Of a stretch of DNA of 55,510 nt, positions 16,840 to 26,170 are shown piece by piece. The stretch covers positions 1 through 55,510 of the forward strand of contig ONQZ01000043.1 in NCBI GenBank assembly GCA_900320095.1. The letters run 5' to 3'. The first letter of the stretch is position 1; each line of letters starts with the position of its first letter. Below the pieces are notes generated by a model that saw nothing but the letters and a program-made list of their open reading frames with translations, was not told where the DNA came from and did no database searches. Origin of the DNA: an uncultured Lentisphaerota bacterium. Its GTDB lineage: Bacteria > Verrucomicrobiota > Lentisphaeria > Victivallales > UBA1829. Both the position numbers and the translations under genes were made by a program.

Positions 16840-17946
16840 ATGGACGAAACTCTCCTCAAAACCCCGCTTGCCGACGAACACGTCGCGCTCGGCGCGCGCA
16901 TGGTCCCATTCGCCGGCTGGTTCATGCCGGTCCAGTACAAGGAAGGCATCCTCGCCGAACACAAGTACACACGGGAACACGTCTCGCTGTTCGATATCTG
17001 CCACATGGGCGAGTTCACCGCCGCCGGACCCGGCGCGGCCGAGGCGCTCGACGCCGCGCTGGCGCGTTCCGTGGCGGACCAGAAGGATGGCGTCTGCCGC
17101 TACAATTTCCTGCTGAACGAGGCGGGCGGCGTGATCGACGACCTGATCGTGTACCGGATGGGCGCGGAGGAGTTCTTCATCGTGGTGAACGCGGCGCGGA
17201 TCGCGGCCGACTTCGCCGAGCTCCGCAAACGCCTTCCCGCGTCCGTCAAACTCGAAAACCTTTCCGACTCCATGGCGAAATTCGACCTGCAGGGGCCGGA
17301 TTCGACGGCGGTGCTGACTTCGCTCGGGCTGGACGCCGCCGCCCTGCCGAAATACTATCACTGGGGCAAGTTCGAACTCTTCGGTCTTGACATGCTCATC
17401 AGCCGCACGGGGTACACCGGCGAGCTCGGATTCGAGCTGTATTTCGACGCCGCGCACGCGGTCGACGTGTGGCGGAAGCTCCTCGCCTGTCCGGGCGTGA
17501 AGCCCGCCGGGCTCGGCGCGCGCGACACGCTCCGCCTGGAAATGGGCTATCCGCTGTACGGCGACGAGATGGACGAATCGACCACTCCGGTCGAGGCGGG
17601 ATTCGGCGCGATGCTGAAGCTCGACAAGTCCGAGCGCGTTTTCGTCGGGTCCGACGCGCTCCGCACCGTGCCGCCGAAAAAGCATCTGCGCGGGCTCGTG
17701 CTGGAAGGCCGCCGCGCCGCCCACACCGGGACGCCCGTCCTGCTCAACGGAACGCAGGCAGGCACGATCACGTCCGGCACGTTCGCGCCCTCGCTGGGAT
17801 GCGCCGTGGCGATGGCGTATTTCGACGCTTCGGCGGAGATTCCCGCGGATGCCGAGTTCGAGGTGGAACTCCACCGCGCCGTCGTGAAGGCGAAGCTCGC
17901 GCCGCTGCCGTTCTGGACGCACGGCACCGCCAACCCGAAAGAGTAA
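16840..17946 (+). CDS. gcvT: Glycine cleavage system T protein (aminomethyltransferase)
   Basis: The 368-residue protein moves the methylene group from the aminomethyl-lipoyl H protein to tetrahydrofolate and releases ammonia. Family features are AGWFMPVQYKEGILAEH, SLFDICHMGEF, the YNFLLNEAGGVIDDLIVYR segment, SRTGYTGELGFELYF and the C-terminal GTITSGTFAPSLG. Its length is normal. CAGAAAGG lies about 10 bases before the ATG. It is first in the operon gcvT-gcvH-gcvPA-gcvPB. No lipoamide dehydrogenase (L protein) gene is in the window, so that subunit must come from elsewhere. Confidence 0.97.
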   Translation: MDETLLKTPLADEHVALGARMVPFAGWFMPVQYKEGILAEHKYTREHVSLFDICHMGEFTAAGPGAAEALDAALARSVADQKDGVCRYNFLLNEAGGVIDDLIVYRMGAEEFFIVVNAARIAADFAELRKRLPASVKLENLSDSMAKFDLQGPDSTAVLTSLGLDAAALPKYYHWGKFELFGLDMLISRTGYTGELGFELYFDAAHAVDVWRKLLACPGVKPAGLGARDTLRLEMGYPLYGDEMDESTTPVEAGFGAMLKLDKSERVFVGSDALRTVPPKKHLRGLVLEGRRAAHTGTPVLLNGTQAGTITSGTFAPSLGCAVAMAYFDASAEIPADAEFEVELHRAVVKAKLAPLPFWTHGTANPKE

Positions 17947-18012
17947 CGTTTCCCGTTCAAAAACCAGACAACCTTTCTACACCCATACCAAACCCAATTT
18001 CAGGAGAAAACC

Positions 18013-18381
18013 ATGGCGAAATACTACGCTGAATCGCACGAATGGATCGAACTCGACGGGACCACCGCCACGCTCGGCATCTCCAAATACGCCGCCGATT
18101 CCCTCGGCGACATCACCTACGTTGAGATCCCGGTGTCCGGCAAGGCCGTTGCGGCGGGCGAAGTCCTCTGCACGGTCGAGTCCGTGAAGGCGGTCTCCGA
18201 CGTCTACGCGCCCGTCGCGGGCACCGTCGGCGAAGGCAACGCCGACCTCGAAGCCGATCCCGCCGCGCTCAACGCCGATCCGGAAAACACCTGGATCTGC
18301 AAGCTCGAAGGCGTGAACGCGTCCGACCTCGGCGGTCTGATGGACGCCGACGCCTACGCCAAGTTCGTCGAATCGCTCTGA
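18013..18381 (+). CDS. gcvH: Glycine cleavage system H protein
   Basis: This 122-residue lipoyl carrier shuttles the aminomethyl intermediate between the P, T and L proteins. The lipoylated lysine is Lys59 in CTVESVKAVSDVYAP. GISKYAADSLGDI and a C-terminal AYAKFVESL are typical. A GGAG-type ribosome site precedes the ATG. The gene sits 66 bases after gcvT and 38 bases before gcvPA, as expected for one transcript. Confidence 0.97.
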   Translation: MAKYYAESHEWIELDGTTATLGISKYAADSLGDITYVEIPVSGKAVAAGEVLCTVESVKAVSDVYAPVAGTVGEGNADLEADPAALNADPENTWICKLEGVNASDLGGLMDADAYAKFVESL

Positions 18382-18419
18382 TCCGCTCTTTCCCGTTCAC
18401 CAGCAGAAAGGCAACAGCC

Positions 18420-19757
18420 ATGCCTTACATCCCGAATACCGACGCCGACCGGGCGGAAATGCTCGCCGCGGCGGGATTTGCGTCCGTCGATGAGATGTGG
18501 GAGAAGGCGGGGGTGAAGTTCCCCGCGCCCGCGCTTGACGGCATCCCGGAAGGCAAATCCGAATTCGAGGTCATGTCGTATCTTTCCGGCCTCGCCGAAA
18601 AGAACGCCACGCACCTCATCAACTTTGTGGGCGGCGGCTACTACGACCACATCATCCCCGCGGCCGCCGACGCCATCGCCGCGCGCGGCGAGTTCTACAC
18701 CGCCTACACCCCGTACCAGCCGGAAGCCTCCCAGGGCACGCTCCAGGCGATCTACGAGTACCAGACCGCCATCTGCCGCCTGACCGGCATGGAGGTTTCC
18801 AACGCCAGCCTCTACGACGGCGGCACCGCCCTCTTCGAAGCCATGATGATGGCGGCGCACATCACAGGACGCCGCCAGGTCGTGATCTCCGCCGCCGTCT
18901 CCCCTATCTTCCGCCGCATGATCGAATGTTATTGCCGGAACCTGGACCTGGAGCGCATCGAGATCCCAGACGGACGCGGCACGGACTCCAACCTGGACGC
19001 CGTCGTCGCCGCCGTCACCGACCGCACCGCGTGCGTGATCGTGCAGTATCCGAACTTCTTCGGCGAGGCCGAAGAGCTGTCCGGGATCGCCGCCGCCGCG
19101 CAGGCGAAGGGCGCGCTCGCGGTCTGCTCGACGTACCCCGTGGCGCTCGGCTGCCTGAAGACGCCCGGCGAGATGGGATTCGACATCGTGACCGGCGAGG
19201 GGCAGAGCCTCGGCATCCCGCTGAGTTTCGGCGGCCCGTACCTCGGATTCATGGCGGTCAAGTCCAAATACATGCGCAAGATGCCCGGCCGCGTGGTCGG
19301 GCGCACCGTGGACATGAACGGCAAGGTGGGCTACGTGCTGACGCTCCAGACCCGCGAACAGCACATCCGCCGCGAACACGCCACCAGCAACATCTGCTCC
19401 AACGAGAGCCTGTGCGCCCTGAACGCCCTGATCTACCTTTCCCTCTGCGGAAAGAACGGGTTCCGCCGGGTCGGCGAACTCTGCATGTCGAAGGCCGTGT
19501 ACGCCCGCGAACAGCTCCTCGCGATCGACGGCGTGTCGGCGGTCGGGTCCGGCGCGTTCTTCAACGAATTCGTGATCGAGACCCCGCTCGACGGCGCGGA
19601 ACTGGTCGGCAAGCTCATCGACAAGGGCTTTGCCGCCGGATTCCCGCTCGGACGCTATTACCCCGAACGCAAGAACCAGATCCTCGTGGCGGTGACCGAA
19701 AAACGCACCCGCGAGGAGATCAAGGCGCTTGCAAACGCGATGGAGGCGCTGATATGA
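18420..19757 (+). CDS. gcvPA: Glycine dehydrogenase (decarboxylating) subunit 1
   Basis: The 445-residue protein matches the N-terminal half of the P protein in organisms that split it in two. Signals are MPYIPNTDADRAEMLAA at the start, NFVGGGYYDHIIPAA, FYTAYTPYQPEASQGTLQAI, NASLYDGGTALFEAMMMA and REQHIRREHATSNICSN. It pairs with subunit 2 to decarboxylate glycine using PLP. AGAAAGG precedes the ATG, and the stop overlaps the start of gcvPB by ATGA, so synthesis of the two subunits is coupled. Confidence 0.97.
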   Translation: MPYIPNTDADRAEMLAAAGFASVDEMWEKAGVKFPAPALDGIPEGKSEFEVMSYLSGLAEKNATHLINFVGGGYYDHIIPAAADAIAARGEFYTAYTPYQPEASQGTLQAIYEYQTAICRLTGMEVSNASLYDGGTALFEAMMMAAHITGRRQVVISAAVSPIFRRMIECYCRNLDLERIEIPDGRGTDSNLDAVVAAVTDRTACVIVQYPNFFGEAEELSGIAAAAQAKGALAVCSTYPVALGCLKTPGEMGFDIVTGEGQSLGIPLSFGGPYLGFMAVKSKYMRKMPGRVVGRTVDMNGKVGYVLTLQTREQHIRREHATSNICSNESLCALNALIYLSLCGKNGFRRVGELCMSKAVYAREQLLAIDGVSAVGSGAFFNEFVIETPLDGAELVGKLIDKGFAAGFPLGRYYPERKNQILVAVTEKRTREEIKALANAMEALI

Positions 19758-21166
19758 AGCTGATCTATGAAACCGGCCGCGCCGGCCGCACCGGCGTCGT
19801 CCTCCCGAAGTGCGACGTTCCCGAAGCCTCCGCGGTCCCCGCCGCCCTCCGCCGCGCCGAACCCGCGGGCCTGCCCGAAGCCTCCGAACTCGAGGTCGTG
19901 CGCCATTTCACCGAGCTCAGCCGGATGAACATGAGCGTGGACACCAATTTCTATCCGCTCGGGTCCTGCACCATGAAATACAATCCGAAGTTCCACGAGA
20001 AAGTCGTGCGCCTCGCCGGATTCGCCGACCTGCATCCGCTGCTGCCCCAGCTCCGCCGCGGCGGCGTGCTGGTCCAGGGCGCGCTGATCGTGCTCCACGA
20101 GACGGAGCGCATGCTCGCCGAACTCCTCGGTTTCTCCCAGATGACCATGCAGCCCATGGCGGGCGCCCACGGCGAACTCACCGGCTGCATGCTGATCGCC
20201 GCCTACCACCGCGCGCGCCGCGACACAGCCCGCAAGTACATGCTGATCCCGGACGCCGCGCACGGCACGAACCCCGCGAGCGCCACCGTGGCCGGGTTCA
20301 CGACGAAGGTCGTGCCCAGCGACGCGAACGGCAACGTGGACCTGGACGCGCTGAAGGCGATGCTGTCGCCCGAGGTGGCGGGCATCATGCTGACGTGCCC
20401 GAATACGCTCGGCCTCTTCGACCCGAACGTGTCCGAGATATGCAAGCTCGTGCACCAGGCGGGCGGCCTCTGCTACTGCGACGGCGCGAACTTCAACGCC
20501 ATCGTCGGACGCGTCCGCCCCGGCGACATCGGGTTCGACGTGATGCACGTGAACCTGCACAAGACGTTCTCCACGCCCCACGGCGGCGGCGGACCCGGCT
20601 CCGGCCCGGTCGGCGTCTCCATCAGCCTCGTGCCGTACCTGCCAACGTCCCGCGTGATCCGGCGTTCGGACGGCATCTGCTGCCTCGAGTACAACTATCC
20701 GGAATCCATCGGCTACATCGCGCCGTTCTACGGCAATTTCGGCGTGATCCTGCGCGCCTACGCCTATCTGCTCACGCTCGGCCGTGAGGGACTCAAACGC
20801 GTCAGCGAGAACGCCGTGATCAATGCGAACTACGTGGCGTCGCAGCTCGAGGCGTACTATGACCGCAAGTACAAGCGCCCCTGCATGCACGAGTGCGTCC
20901 TTTCCGGCAAGCGCCAGCTCGACTCGAACGGCGTCCACACGCTCGACATCGCCAAGGGCCTGATCGACCGCGGATTCCATCCGGAGCCGACCGAGACCGA
21001 GTCCAAGGAAGTGCTCGACGCGTTCATCGAGGCGATGAAGGACATCGCCCGCGCCGCCGAGACCGACCCGGAATCCCTGCACGCCGCGCCCGTCACCACC
21101 CCGGTGCGCCGTCTCGACGAGACGCTCGCCGCGCGCAAGCCGGACCTGAAGTATACAGGCGACTGA
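19754..21166 (+). CDS. gcvPB: Glycine dehydrogenase (decarboxylating) subunit 2
   Basis: Starting at the ATG that overlaps the gcvPA stop, the protein has 470 residues. It carries FYPLGSCTMKYNPK, QPMAGAHGEL, PDAAHGTNPASA and the PLP lysine Lys270 in NLHKTFSTPHGGGGPG. This is the C-terminal, cofactor-binding half of the P protein. A longer frame upstream exists only as an overlap with gcvPA. The gene is last in the operon and is followed by a strong terminator at 21208-21244. Confidence 0.97.
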   Translation: MKLIYETGRAGRTGVVLPKCDVPEASAVPAALRRAEPAGLPEASELEVVRHFTELSRMNMSVDTNFYPLGSCTMKYNPKFHEKVVRLAGFADLHPLLPQLRRGGVLVQGALIVLHETERMLAELLGFSQMTMQPMAGAHGELTGCMLIAAYHRARRDTARKYMLIPDAAHGTNPASATVAGFTTKVVPSDANGNVDLDALKAMLSPEVAGIMLTCPNTLGLFDPNVSEICKLVHQAGGLCYCDGANFNAIVGRVRPGDIGFDVMHVNLHKTFSTPHGGGGPGSGPVGVSISLVPYLPTSRVIRRSDGICCLEYNYPESIGYIAPFYGNFGVILRAYAYLLTLGREGLKRVSENAVINANYVASQLEAYYDRKYKRPCMHECVLSGKRQLDSNGVHTLDIAKGLIDRGFHPEPTETESKEVLDAFIEAMKDIARAAETDPESLHAAPVTTPVRRLDETLAARKPDLKYTGD

Positions 21167-21207
21167 GCGCCAGCGGCAGACAGAACCATCCTGCAAAGGA
21201 AACCCGT

Positions 21208-21244
21208 CCCGCTTCCGGAAAAAAACGTCCGGAGGCGGGTTTTT
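21208..21244 (+). terminator. Terminator of the gcv operon
   Basis: Stem CCCGC-T-TCCGGA paired with TCCGGA-G-GCGGG (21208-21239, one wobble), followed directly by TTTTT. Confidence 0.88.
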
Positions 21245-21298
21245 CTGTGTCCGTGTCCCGAAAAGTCCAAAAAAACGGGAAGAACTTGCGGAATTGAG

Positions 21299-21327
21299 TT
21301 GAAAAACGCCCGAAAGCATGGTATTGT
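21299..21327 (+). promoter_or_regulatory. Promoter of metY and following genes
   Basis: TTGAAA (21299-21304), 17 bases, TATTGT (21322-21327). The ATG of metY is about 50 bases downstream. Confidence 0.7.
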
Positions 21328-21379
21328 ATGGGATGTTGTTTTTAGATTAACGTATATTCTGCAAAACAAGGAGCGCACC

Positions 21380-22657
21380 ATGAATTCCAAGAACTGGAAA
21401 CCCGAAACCCAGGCAATCCATTGCGGCTGGACCCCGAAGAACGGCGAACCCTGCCAGCTTCCGATCTTCCAGAGCACGGCATACAAGTACAACGACGCGC
21501 AGAGCGTGGCCGACCTCTTCGACCTCAAGGCGGATGGATTCTTCTACACGCGCCTCGCGAACCCGACCGTGGCGGCGCTCGAGACCAAGATCGCCGCGAT
21601 GGAAGGCGGCGTGGCGGCCGTGGGCGTGACCTCCGGCCAGACCGCGAACATGCTCGCGATCATGAACGTCTGCCCGAGCGGCGGACACGTGCTCGCCAGC
21701 GCGGCGCTGTACGGCGGCACCGTGACGCTCTTCACCATGACGCTGAAGCGCATGGGCGTGGAGGTCACCATGGTCCCGCACGACGCCACCGCGGACGAGA
21801 TCGTGGCGGCGGCTCGCCCGAACACCCGCGCGCTCTTCGCCGAGACGCTGACGAACCCGAGCGTGTGCGTGCTGAATTTCGAGGCGTACTCCGAAGCCGC
21901 GAAGCGCCTCGGCGTGCCCCTGATCGTCGACAACACGTTCGCCACGCCCTACCTGTGTCGCCCGTTCGACTACGGCGCGGACATCGTGACGCACTCCGCC
22001 ACGAAATACCTCGACGGCCACCAGACATCCATCGGCGGCGTGATCGTGGAGAAGGGCGACTTCGACTGGAAGAACGGCAACTTTCCCGAATTCACCGAGC
22101 CGGACGTGAGCTACCACGGCCTCATTTATACGAAGGATTTCCCCGCCGCGCCGTTCTCCACCAAGCTCCGCGTGCAGTGGGTCCGCGACACCGGCGCGAT
22201 CCTGCCGCCCATGAACGCCTTCCTCATCAGCCTCGGCATGCAGACGCTCGCGCTCCGCATGGACCGCCACAGCTCCAACGCGCTCGAAATGGCGAAGTTC
22301 CTGAAGGCGCATCCGAAGGTCGCGTGGGTCAACTACCCCGGCCTTGAGGACAGCCCCGAGCACGAACGCTGCAAGAAGTATCTGCGCGCCGCCAGCGGCG
22401 TGCTCTGCTTCGGCGCGGTCGGCGGCAAGGATGCCAGCGTGCGCGCGATCGACTCCCTGAAACTCGCGTCCATCGTGGTCCACGTGGCGGACGTCCGCAC
22501 CATGGTGCTGCATCCCGCCAGCATGACCCACCGCCAGCTCTCCGACGAACAGCTCGCGGCGGCGGGCGTGCCCCCGGACCTCATCCGCCTGTCCGTCGGC
22601 ATCGAGAACATCGACGACATCAAGGCCGATTTCGAACAGGCCCTGGCGAAGATCTGA
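21380..22657 (+). CDS. metY: O-acetylhomoserine sulfhydrylase-type PLP enzyme
   Basis: The 425-residue protein belongs to the Cys/Met metabolism PLP family. It would make homocysteine from O-acetylhomoserine and sulfide. FFYTRLANPTVAALE, the TSGQTANMLAI segment, VDNTFATPYLCRPFDYGADI and Lys209 in THSATKYLDGHQ are the family signatures. The C-terminus has the usual HPASMTHRQLSDEQ. The long insert around FPEFTEPDVSYHG fits OAH sulfhydrylases rather than cystathionine gamma-synthase, but the acyl donor cannot be proved from sequence. AAGGAG precedes the ATG at 21380; the frame upstream of it includes the promoter and is not translated. Confidence 0.92.
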   Translation: MNSKNWKPETQAIHCGWTPKNGEPCQLPIFQSTAYKYNDAQSVADLFDLKADGFFYTRLANPTVAALETKIAAMEGGVAAVGVTSGQTANMLAIMNVCPSGGHVLASAALYGGTVTLFTMTLKRMGVEVTMVPHDATADEIVAAARPNTRALFAETLTNPSVCVLNFEAYSEAAKRLGVPLIVDNTFATPYLCRPFDYGADIVTHSATKYLDGHQTSIGGVIVEKGDFDWKNGNFPEFTEPDVSYHGLIYTKDFPAAPFSTKLRVQWVRDTGAILPPMNAFLISLGMQTLALRMDRHSSNALEMAKFLKAHPKVAWVNYPGLEDSPEHERCKKYLRAASGVLCFGAVGGKDASVRAIDSLKLASIVVHVADVRTMVLHPASMTHRQLSDEQLAAAGVPPDLIRLSVGIENIDDIKADFEQALAKI

Positions 22658-22687
22658 ACTTGATTTGAGCCGAACAGGAAACGACGC

Positions 22688-23176
22688 ATGAGAGTGCTGC
22701 TTCAGCGGGTCCGCAGGGCGTCCGTGACCGTGGCCGGTGAGACCGTCGGCGAGATCGGGCACGGCGTACTGCTCTTCGTGGGCGTCACGCACGGCGACAC
22801 GCGCGCCGATGCCGACTGGCTTGCGAAAAAGGCCGCCGGACTCCGCATCTTCGAGGACGAAGCCGGAAAGATGAACAAGTCCCTGCTGGACATCGGCGGG
22901 GACACGCTCGTGGTGTCGCAGTTCACGCTCTATGCCGACTGCCGCAAGGGACGCCGTCCGGGATTTGACCTGGCGGGCGATCCTGCGGCGGCCAATGAGC
23001 TTTACGAATACTTCGCGGAACGCCTGAAGGCCGAGGGCGTCAGCCATGTAGCGACCGGACGCTTCGGCGCGGACATGCTCGTCTCGCTCGAAAACGATGG
23101 CCCGGCGACGTTCCTGCTCTCCCATCCGTGGGAATACTCCGTGACGACGAATCCGAACGCGGAGGCGGACGAATGA
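22688..23176 (+). CDS. dtd: D-aminoacyl-tRNA deacylase
   Basis: This 162-residue enzyme hydrolyses D-amino acids and misloaded glycine from tRNA. It starts with [15 protein letters not shown] and keeps the [15 protein letters not shown] active-site segment and LENDGP near the C-terminus. The cross-subunit GPVT motif is GPAT here. The last 20 residues ([17 protein letters not shown]) are a short extension beyond the usual end. It lies 30 bases after metY and overlaps ispC by ATGA. Confidence 0.94.
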   Translation: MRVLLQRVRRASVTVAGETVGEIGHGVLLFVGVTHGDTRADADWLAKKAAGLRIFEDEAGKMNKSLLDIGGDTLVVSQFTLYADCRKGRRPGFDLAGDPAAANELYEYFAERLKAEGVSHVATGRFGADMLVSLENDGPATFLLSHPWEYSVTTNPNAEADE

Positions 23177-24336
23177 GCCTCTGCAACCTCGCTCTGCTCG
23201 GGTCCACCGGGTCCATCGGCAAAAGCGCCCTCGCGGTCGCCCGCGCCCTGCCGGACCGCATTCGCGTCTCCCTGCTCGCCGCGGGGCGGAACTGGGAGCT
23301 TCTGGCGGAACAGGCGCGCGAGTTCCATCCGGATTGCGTGTGTTTGGATGATGCCGTGCATCTCGACGACCTCCGCGCGGCGGTCCCCGCCGGATGCAAG
23401 GTCATTTCCGGGCGCGAAGCCCTCTGCGAAGCGGTCGCCGCGCCGGAGATCACGACCGTGCTGTGCGCCATCGTGGGCACGGGCGGGCTCTTCCCGACCC
23501 TGTCGGCGATCCGCGCGCACAAGACGATCGCGCTCGCCAGCAAGGAAGTCATGGTCATGGCGGGACGCCTGGTCACGGCCGAGGCGAAGAAATGCGACGC
23601 ACGCATCCTGCCTGTCGACAGCGAACACAGCGCGCTCTTTCAGTGCTTGGAGAGGCGGCGTCCGTCCGAGGTCGCGCAGCTGATCCTGACCGCCAGCGGC
23701 GGACCGTTCCGCAACACCCCCGTGTCCGAAATGGACAAGATGACGTGGGACCAGGCCCTGGCGCATCCGACGTGGTCGATGGGGCCGAAAGTGACCGTCG
23801 ACTCCGCGTCGCTTATGAACAAGGCGCTGGAGATGATCGAGGCGCGCTGGCTCTTCGACGTGGAGGGGCCGCGCATCGAGGTCCTCGTTCATCCTCAGAG
23901 CATCGTGCATTCGCTCGTCCGGTTCCGCGACGGCGCGCTGATGGCGCAGATGAGCCAGCCCGACATGCGGTTCCCCATCCAGTACGCATTGACCTGGCCG
24001 GAGCACACCGCGTCGAACCTGCCTGCGCTTGATTTAGCCGAGATACAGACGCTCACTTTCGAGCGTCCCGACGAATCGCGGTTTCCGTCGCTCGGATTCG
24101 CCCGCGCCGCGCTCGAAGCGGGCGGTGCTCTGCCCGCGATCCTGAACGCGGCGAACGAGATCGCGTTCGAGCGGTTCCGCGCCGGGACCATACGTTTTAC
24201 GGACATCTGGCGGATCGTGGAGCAGACCATGAACGCGCTGGGACGGTGCGGCGACGAGACGCTTGACGCGGTTCTGGAGGCGGACGCACGCGCACGCGCC
24301 TATGCTCGGAACATCGTCCTTCCCGCCTCAAAATGA
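23173..24336 (+). CDS. ispC: 1-deoxy-D-xylulose-5-phosphate reductoisomerase
   Basis: The 387-residue protein performs the first committed step of the methylerythritol-phosphate pathway. It has the NADPH loop [48 protein letters not shown] and [13 protein letters not shown] with the metal-binding Asp and Glu residues. I set the start at 23173, where ATG overlaps the dtd stop; the 15 extra upstream codons lie inside dtd. It is followed by rseP and ispG, the common dxr-rseP-ispG arrangement. Confidence 0.96.
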   Translation: MSLCNLALLGSTGSIGKSALAVARALPDRIRVSLLAAGRNWELLAEQAREFHPDCVCLDDAVHLDDLRAAVPAGCKVISGREALCEAVAAPEITTVLCAIVGTGGLFPTLSAIRAHKTIALASKEVMVMAGRLVTAEAKKCDARILPVDSEHSALFQCLERRRPSEVAQLILTASGGPFRNTPVSEMDKMTWDQALAHPTWSMGPKVTVDSASLMNKALEMIEARWLFDVEGPRIEVLVHPQSIVHSLVRFRDGALMAQMSQPDMRFPIQYALTWPEHTASNLPALDLAEIQTLTFERPDESRFPSLGFARAALEAGGALPAILNAANEIAFERFRAGTIRFTDIWRIVEQTMNALGRCGDETLDAVLEADARARAYARNIVLPASK

Positions 24337-24376
24337 ACTGAACTTGAATCGAACTTGAAAAGGAGTTTTTGAATAT

Positions 24377-26170
24377 ATGGAAACACTGATCCTGATCGCA
24401 TCGGTCGCGCTGATGGTGATCTTTTTCGGCCTGTGCATCATCGTGCATGAGTTCGGGCATTTCATCGTCGCGCGGTTCTGCGGCCTCCACATCGAGGCGT
24501 TTTCTGTCGGCTTCAAGAAGATCTGGGGCAAGAAGATCAACGGCGTGGAGTATCGCATCGGGTGCATTCCGTGCGGCGGCTACGTTGACCTGCCGCAGAT
24601 CGATTCCACCACCGATGAGATTACTGACAGCGCGGGCAACCCGCTGCCGCACGCCGAACCGTGGAAACGCATCGCGACCGCGTTCGCCGGACCGCTGTTC
24701 AACATCATCTTCGGCCTCGTCCTGGGCGTGGTGGTGTGGCTGGTCGGCCTGCCGCAGCCCGACACCGACCGCTACACGGAGTTCACCGTGCGTGAGGTCC
24801 CGGAGGACTGCCCCGAATACCGCGCCGGACTGCGCGCGGGCGACCGCATCGTGAAACTGAACGGAAACGAATTCGACCTCAGCTGGAACGAGTTCATGCA
24901 GAAGATCATGCTGAACGACGACAACGTGAAGCAGGTCACGCTGGAGATCGTCCGCGACGGCAAGACGTCCGAAATCTCCTATACGCCAGCCGAGAACGAC
25001 AAGCTCATGCCCGGCGAAAAAGTCGTGATGCCGTTCTTCCAGCCGGAACTGCGCGTCTATGTCTACCCGATTCCCGGGTCCGCCGCGAAGAAGGCCGGGA
25101 TCGAACCGGAGGACCGCGTGGTCACGGTCGACGGCGAACCGGTCTACGGCGCGGACGACCTGATGAGCCGCATCAATTTCTCCGGCGGAAAGACGCTCGC
25201 GTTCGTCGTGGAGCGTGGCGGGAAACAGCTCGAGATCCCCGTGACGCCGACGAAGATACCCGACGCCAAAGAGCGTCTGCTGGTCGGCATCAATTTCTTC
25301 TACGGGAGCGGCCCCGCGTCCGACGACAATTTCTGCATCGTGGCGGACACCATCCCCGGCCTGCCGGCTGCGAACGTCCTGCGTCCTGCCGACGTGATCA
25401 CGACGTTCAACGGCGTGTCCCTGAAGGACGTTTCCAAATCGTTCCCGGAGCTCCTGGAGGAAAACGGCGAGAAGGAGATCACGCTGGGCGTGGAACGCGG
25501 CGGCGAACAGATCGAGGTGAAACTCACGCCCCGCAACGTCGTGCCGTACGAGATCGGCGTGAGCTTCTACCGCATCGAGCATCCGACCCCGTGGAAACAG
25601 TTCTGCAACGTACTGAAAATGACGAAACGCACGCTGAAGAGCCTCGGCCACACGATCCAGAGCAAGGTCGGACAGGATACCGGCTACACCACTATCGGCG
25701 TGCAGAACCTTTCCGGCCCGCTCGGCATCGGACGCTACATGATCATGACGTTCCAGGGGTCCTTCATGCGCGGACTGTACTTGGTCGTAGTCATCAGCTT
25801 CTCGCTCGGACTCTTCAATCTGTTGCCGATCCCCGTGCTGGACGGCGGCCACATCATGATCGCGCTGATTGAAATGGCGATCCGGCGTCCGGTCCCGACG
25901 AAACTGGTCCAGCCGGTCACCTACTTCTTCATGTTCGTCCTGATCTCGTTCATGGCGATCGTGTCGTTCTACGACGTGAAGAAGATGCTCCCTCAGAAAT
26001 GGAGCGATGCGCTGGAGATCAAGATTCATCGTGCCACCGGCGAGCTGGAGGACGGCGAAACGGCGGAATCCGCGCAGACGGAAGCGTCCGCGGAGACCGA
26101 AGATAAGAGCGAAGCCGCGGAAACGCAGGCCCAAACGCAGGAGGCGCCAGGTGAAACGCCGGGTGAGTAA
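24377..26170 (+). CDS. rseP: RIP zinc metalloprotease RseP with three PDZ-like domains
   Basis: The 597-residue site-2 protease has HEFGH at residues 24-28 in the first membrane helix and NLLPIPVLDGGHIM with the third metal ligand near the C-terminus. Three PDZ-like modules are visible: after YRAGLRAGDRIVKLNG, after AAKKAGIEPEDRVVTVDGEP, and after AANVLRPADVITTFNGVSL. Escherichia coli RseP has about 450 residues and two PDZ domains, so one module is extra. The C-terminal 45 residues after the last helix are an Ala/Glu/Thr-rich tail. Such enzymes cut membrane-bound anti-sigma factors and leftover signal peptides. GGAGTT lies before the ATG. The end of the gene overlaps ispG by 20 bases. Confidence 0.94.
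   Translation: METLILIASVALMVIFFGLCIIVHEFGHFIVARFCGLHIEAFSVGFKKIWGKKINGVEYRIGCIPCGGYVDLPQIDSTTDEITDSAGNPLPHAEPWKRIATAFAGPLFNIIFGLVLGVVVWLVGLPQPDTDRYTEFTVREVPEDCPEYRAGLRAGDRIVKLNGNEFDLSWNEFMQKIMLNDDNVKQVTLEIVRDGKTSEISYTPAENDKLMPGEKVVMPFFQPELRVYVYPIPGSAAKKAGIEPEDRVVTVDGEPVYGADDLMSRINFSGGKTLAFVVERGGKQLEIPVTPTKIPDAKERLLVGINFFYGSGPASDDNFCIVADTIPGLPAANVLRPADVITTFNGVSLKDVSKSFPELLEENGEKEITLGVERGGEQIEVKLTPRNVVPYEIGVSFYRIEHPTPWKQFCNVLKMTKRTLKSLGHTIQSKVGQDTGYTTIGVQNLSGPLGIGRYMIMTFQGSFMRGLYLVVVISFSLGLFNLLPIPVLDGGHIMIALIEMAIRRPVPTKLVQPVTYFFMFVLISFMAIVSFYDVKKMLPQKWSDALEIKIHRATGELEDGETAESAQTEASAETEDKSEAAETQAQTQEAPGETPGE

Noticed and set aside
26007..26150. Extended N-terminus for ispG
   Set aside because: The extra residues are an Arg-rich shadow of the rseP C-terminus, and AGGAGG at 26139-26144 points to the GTG at 26151.
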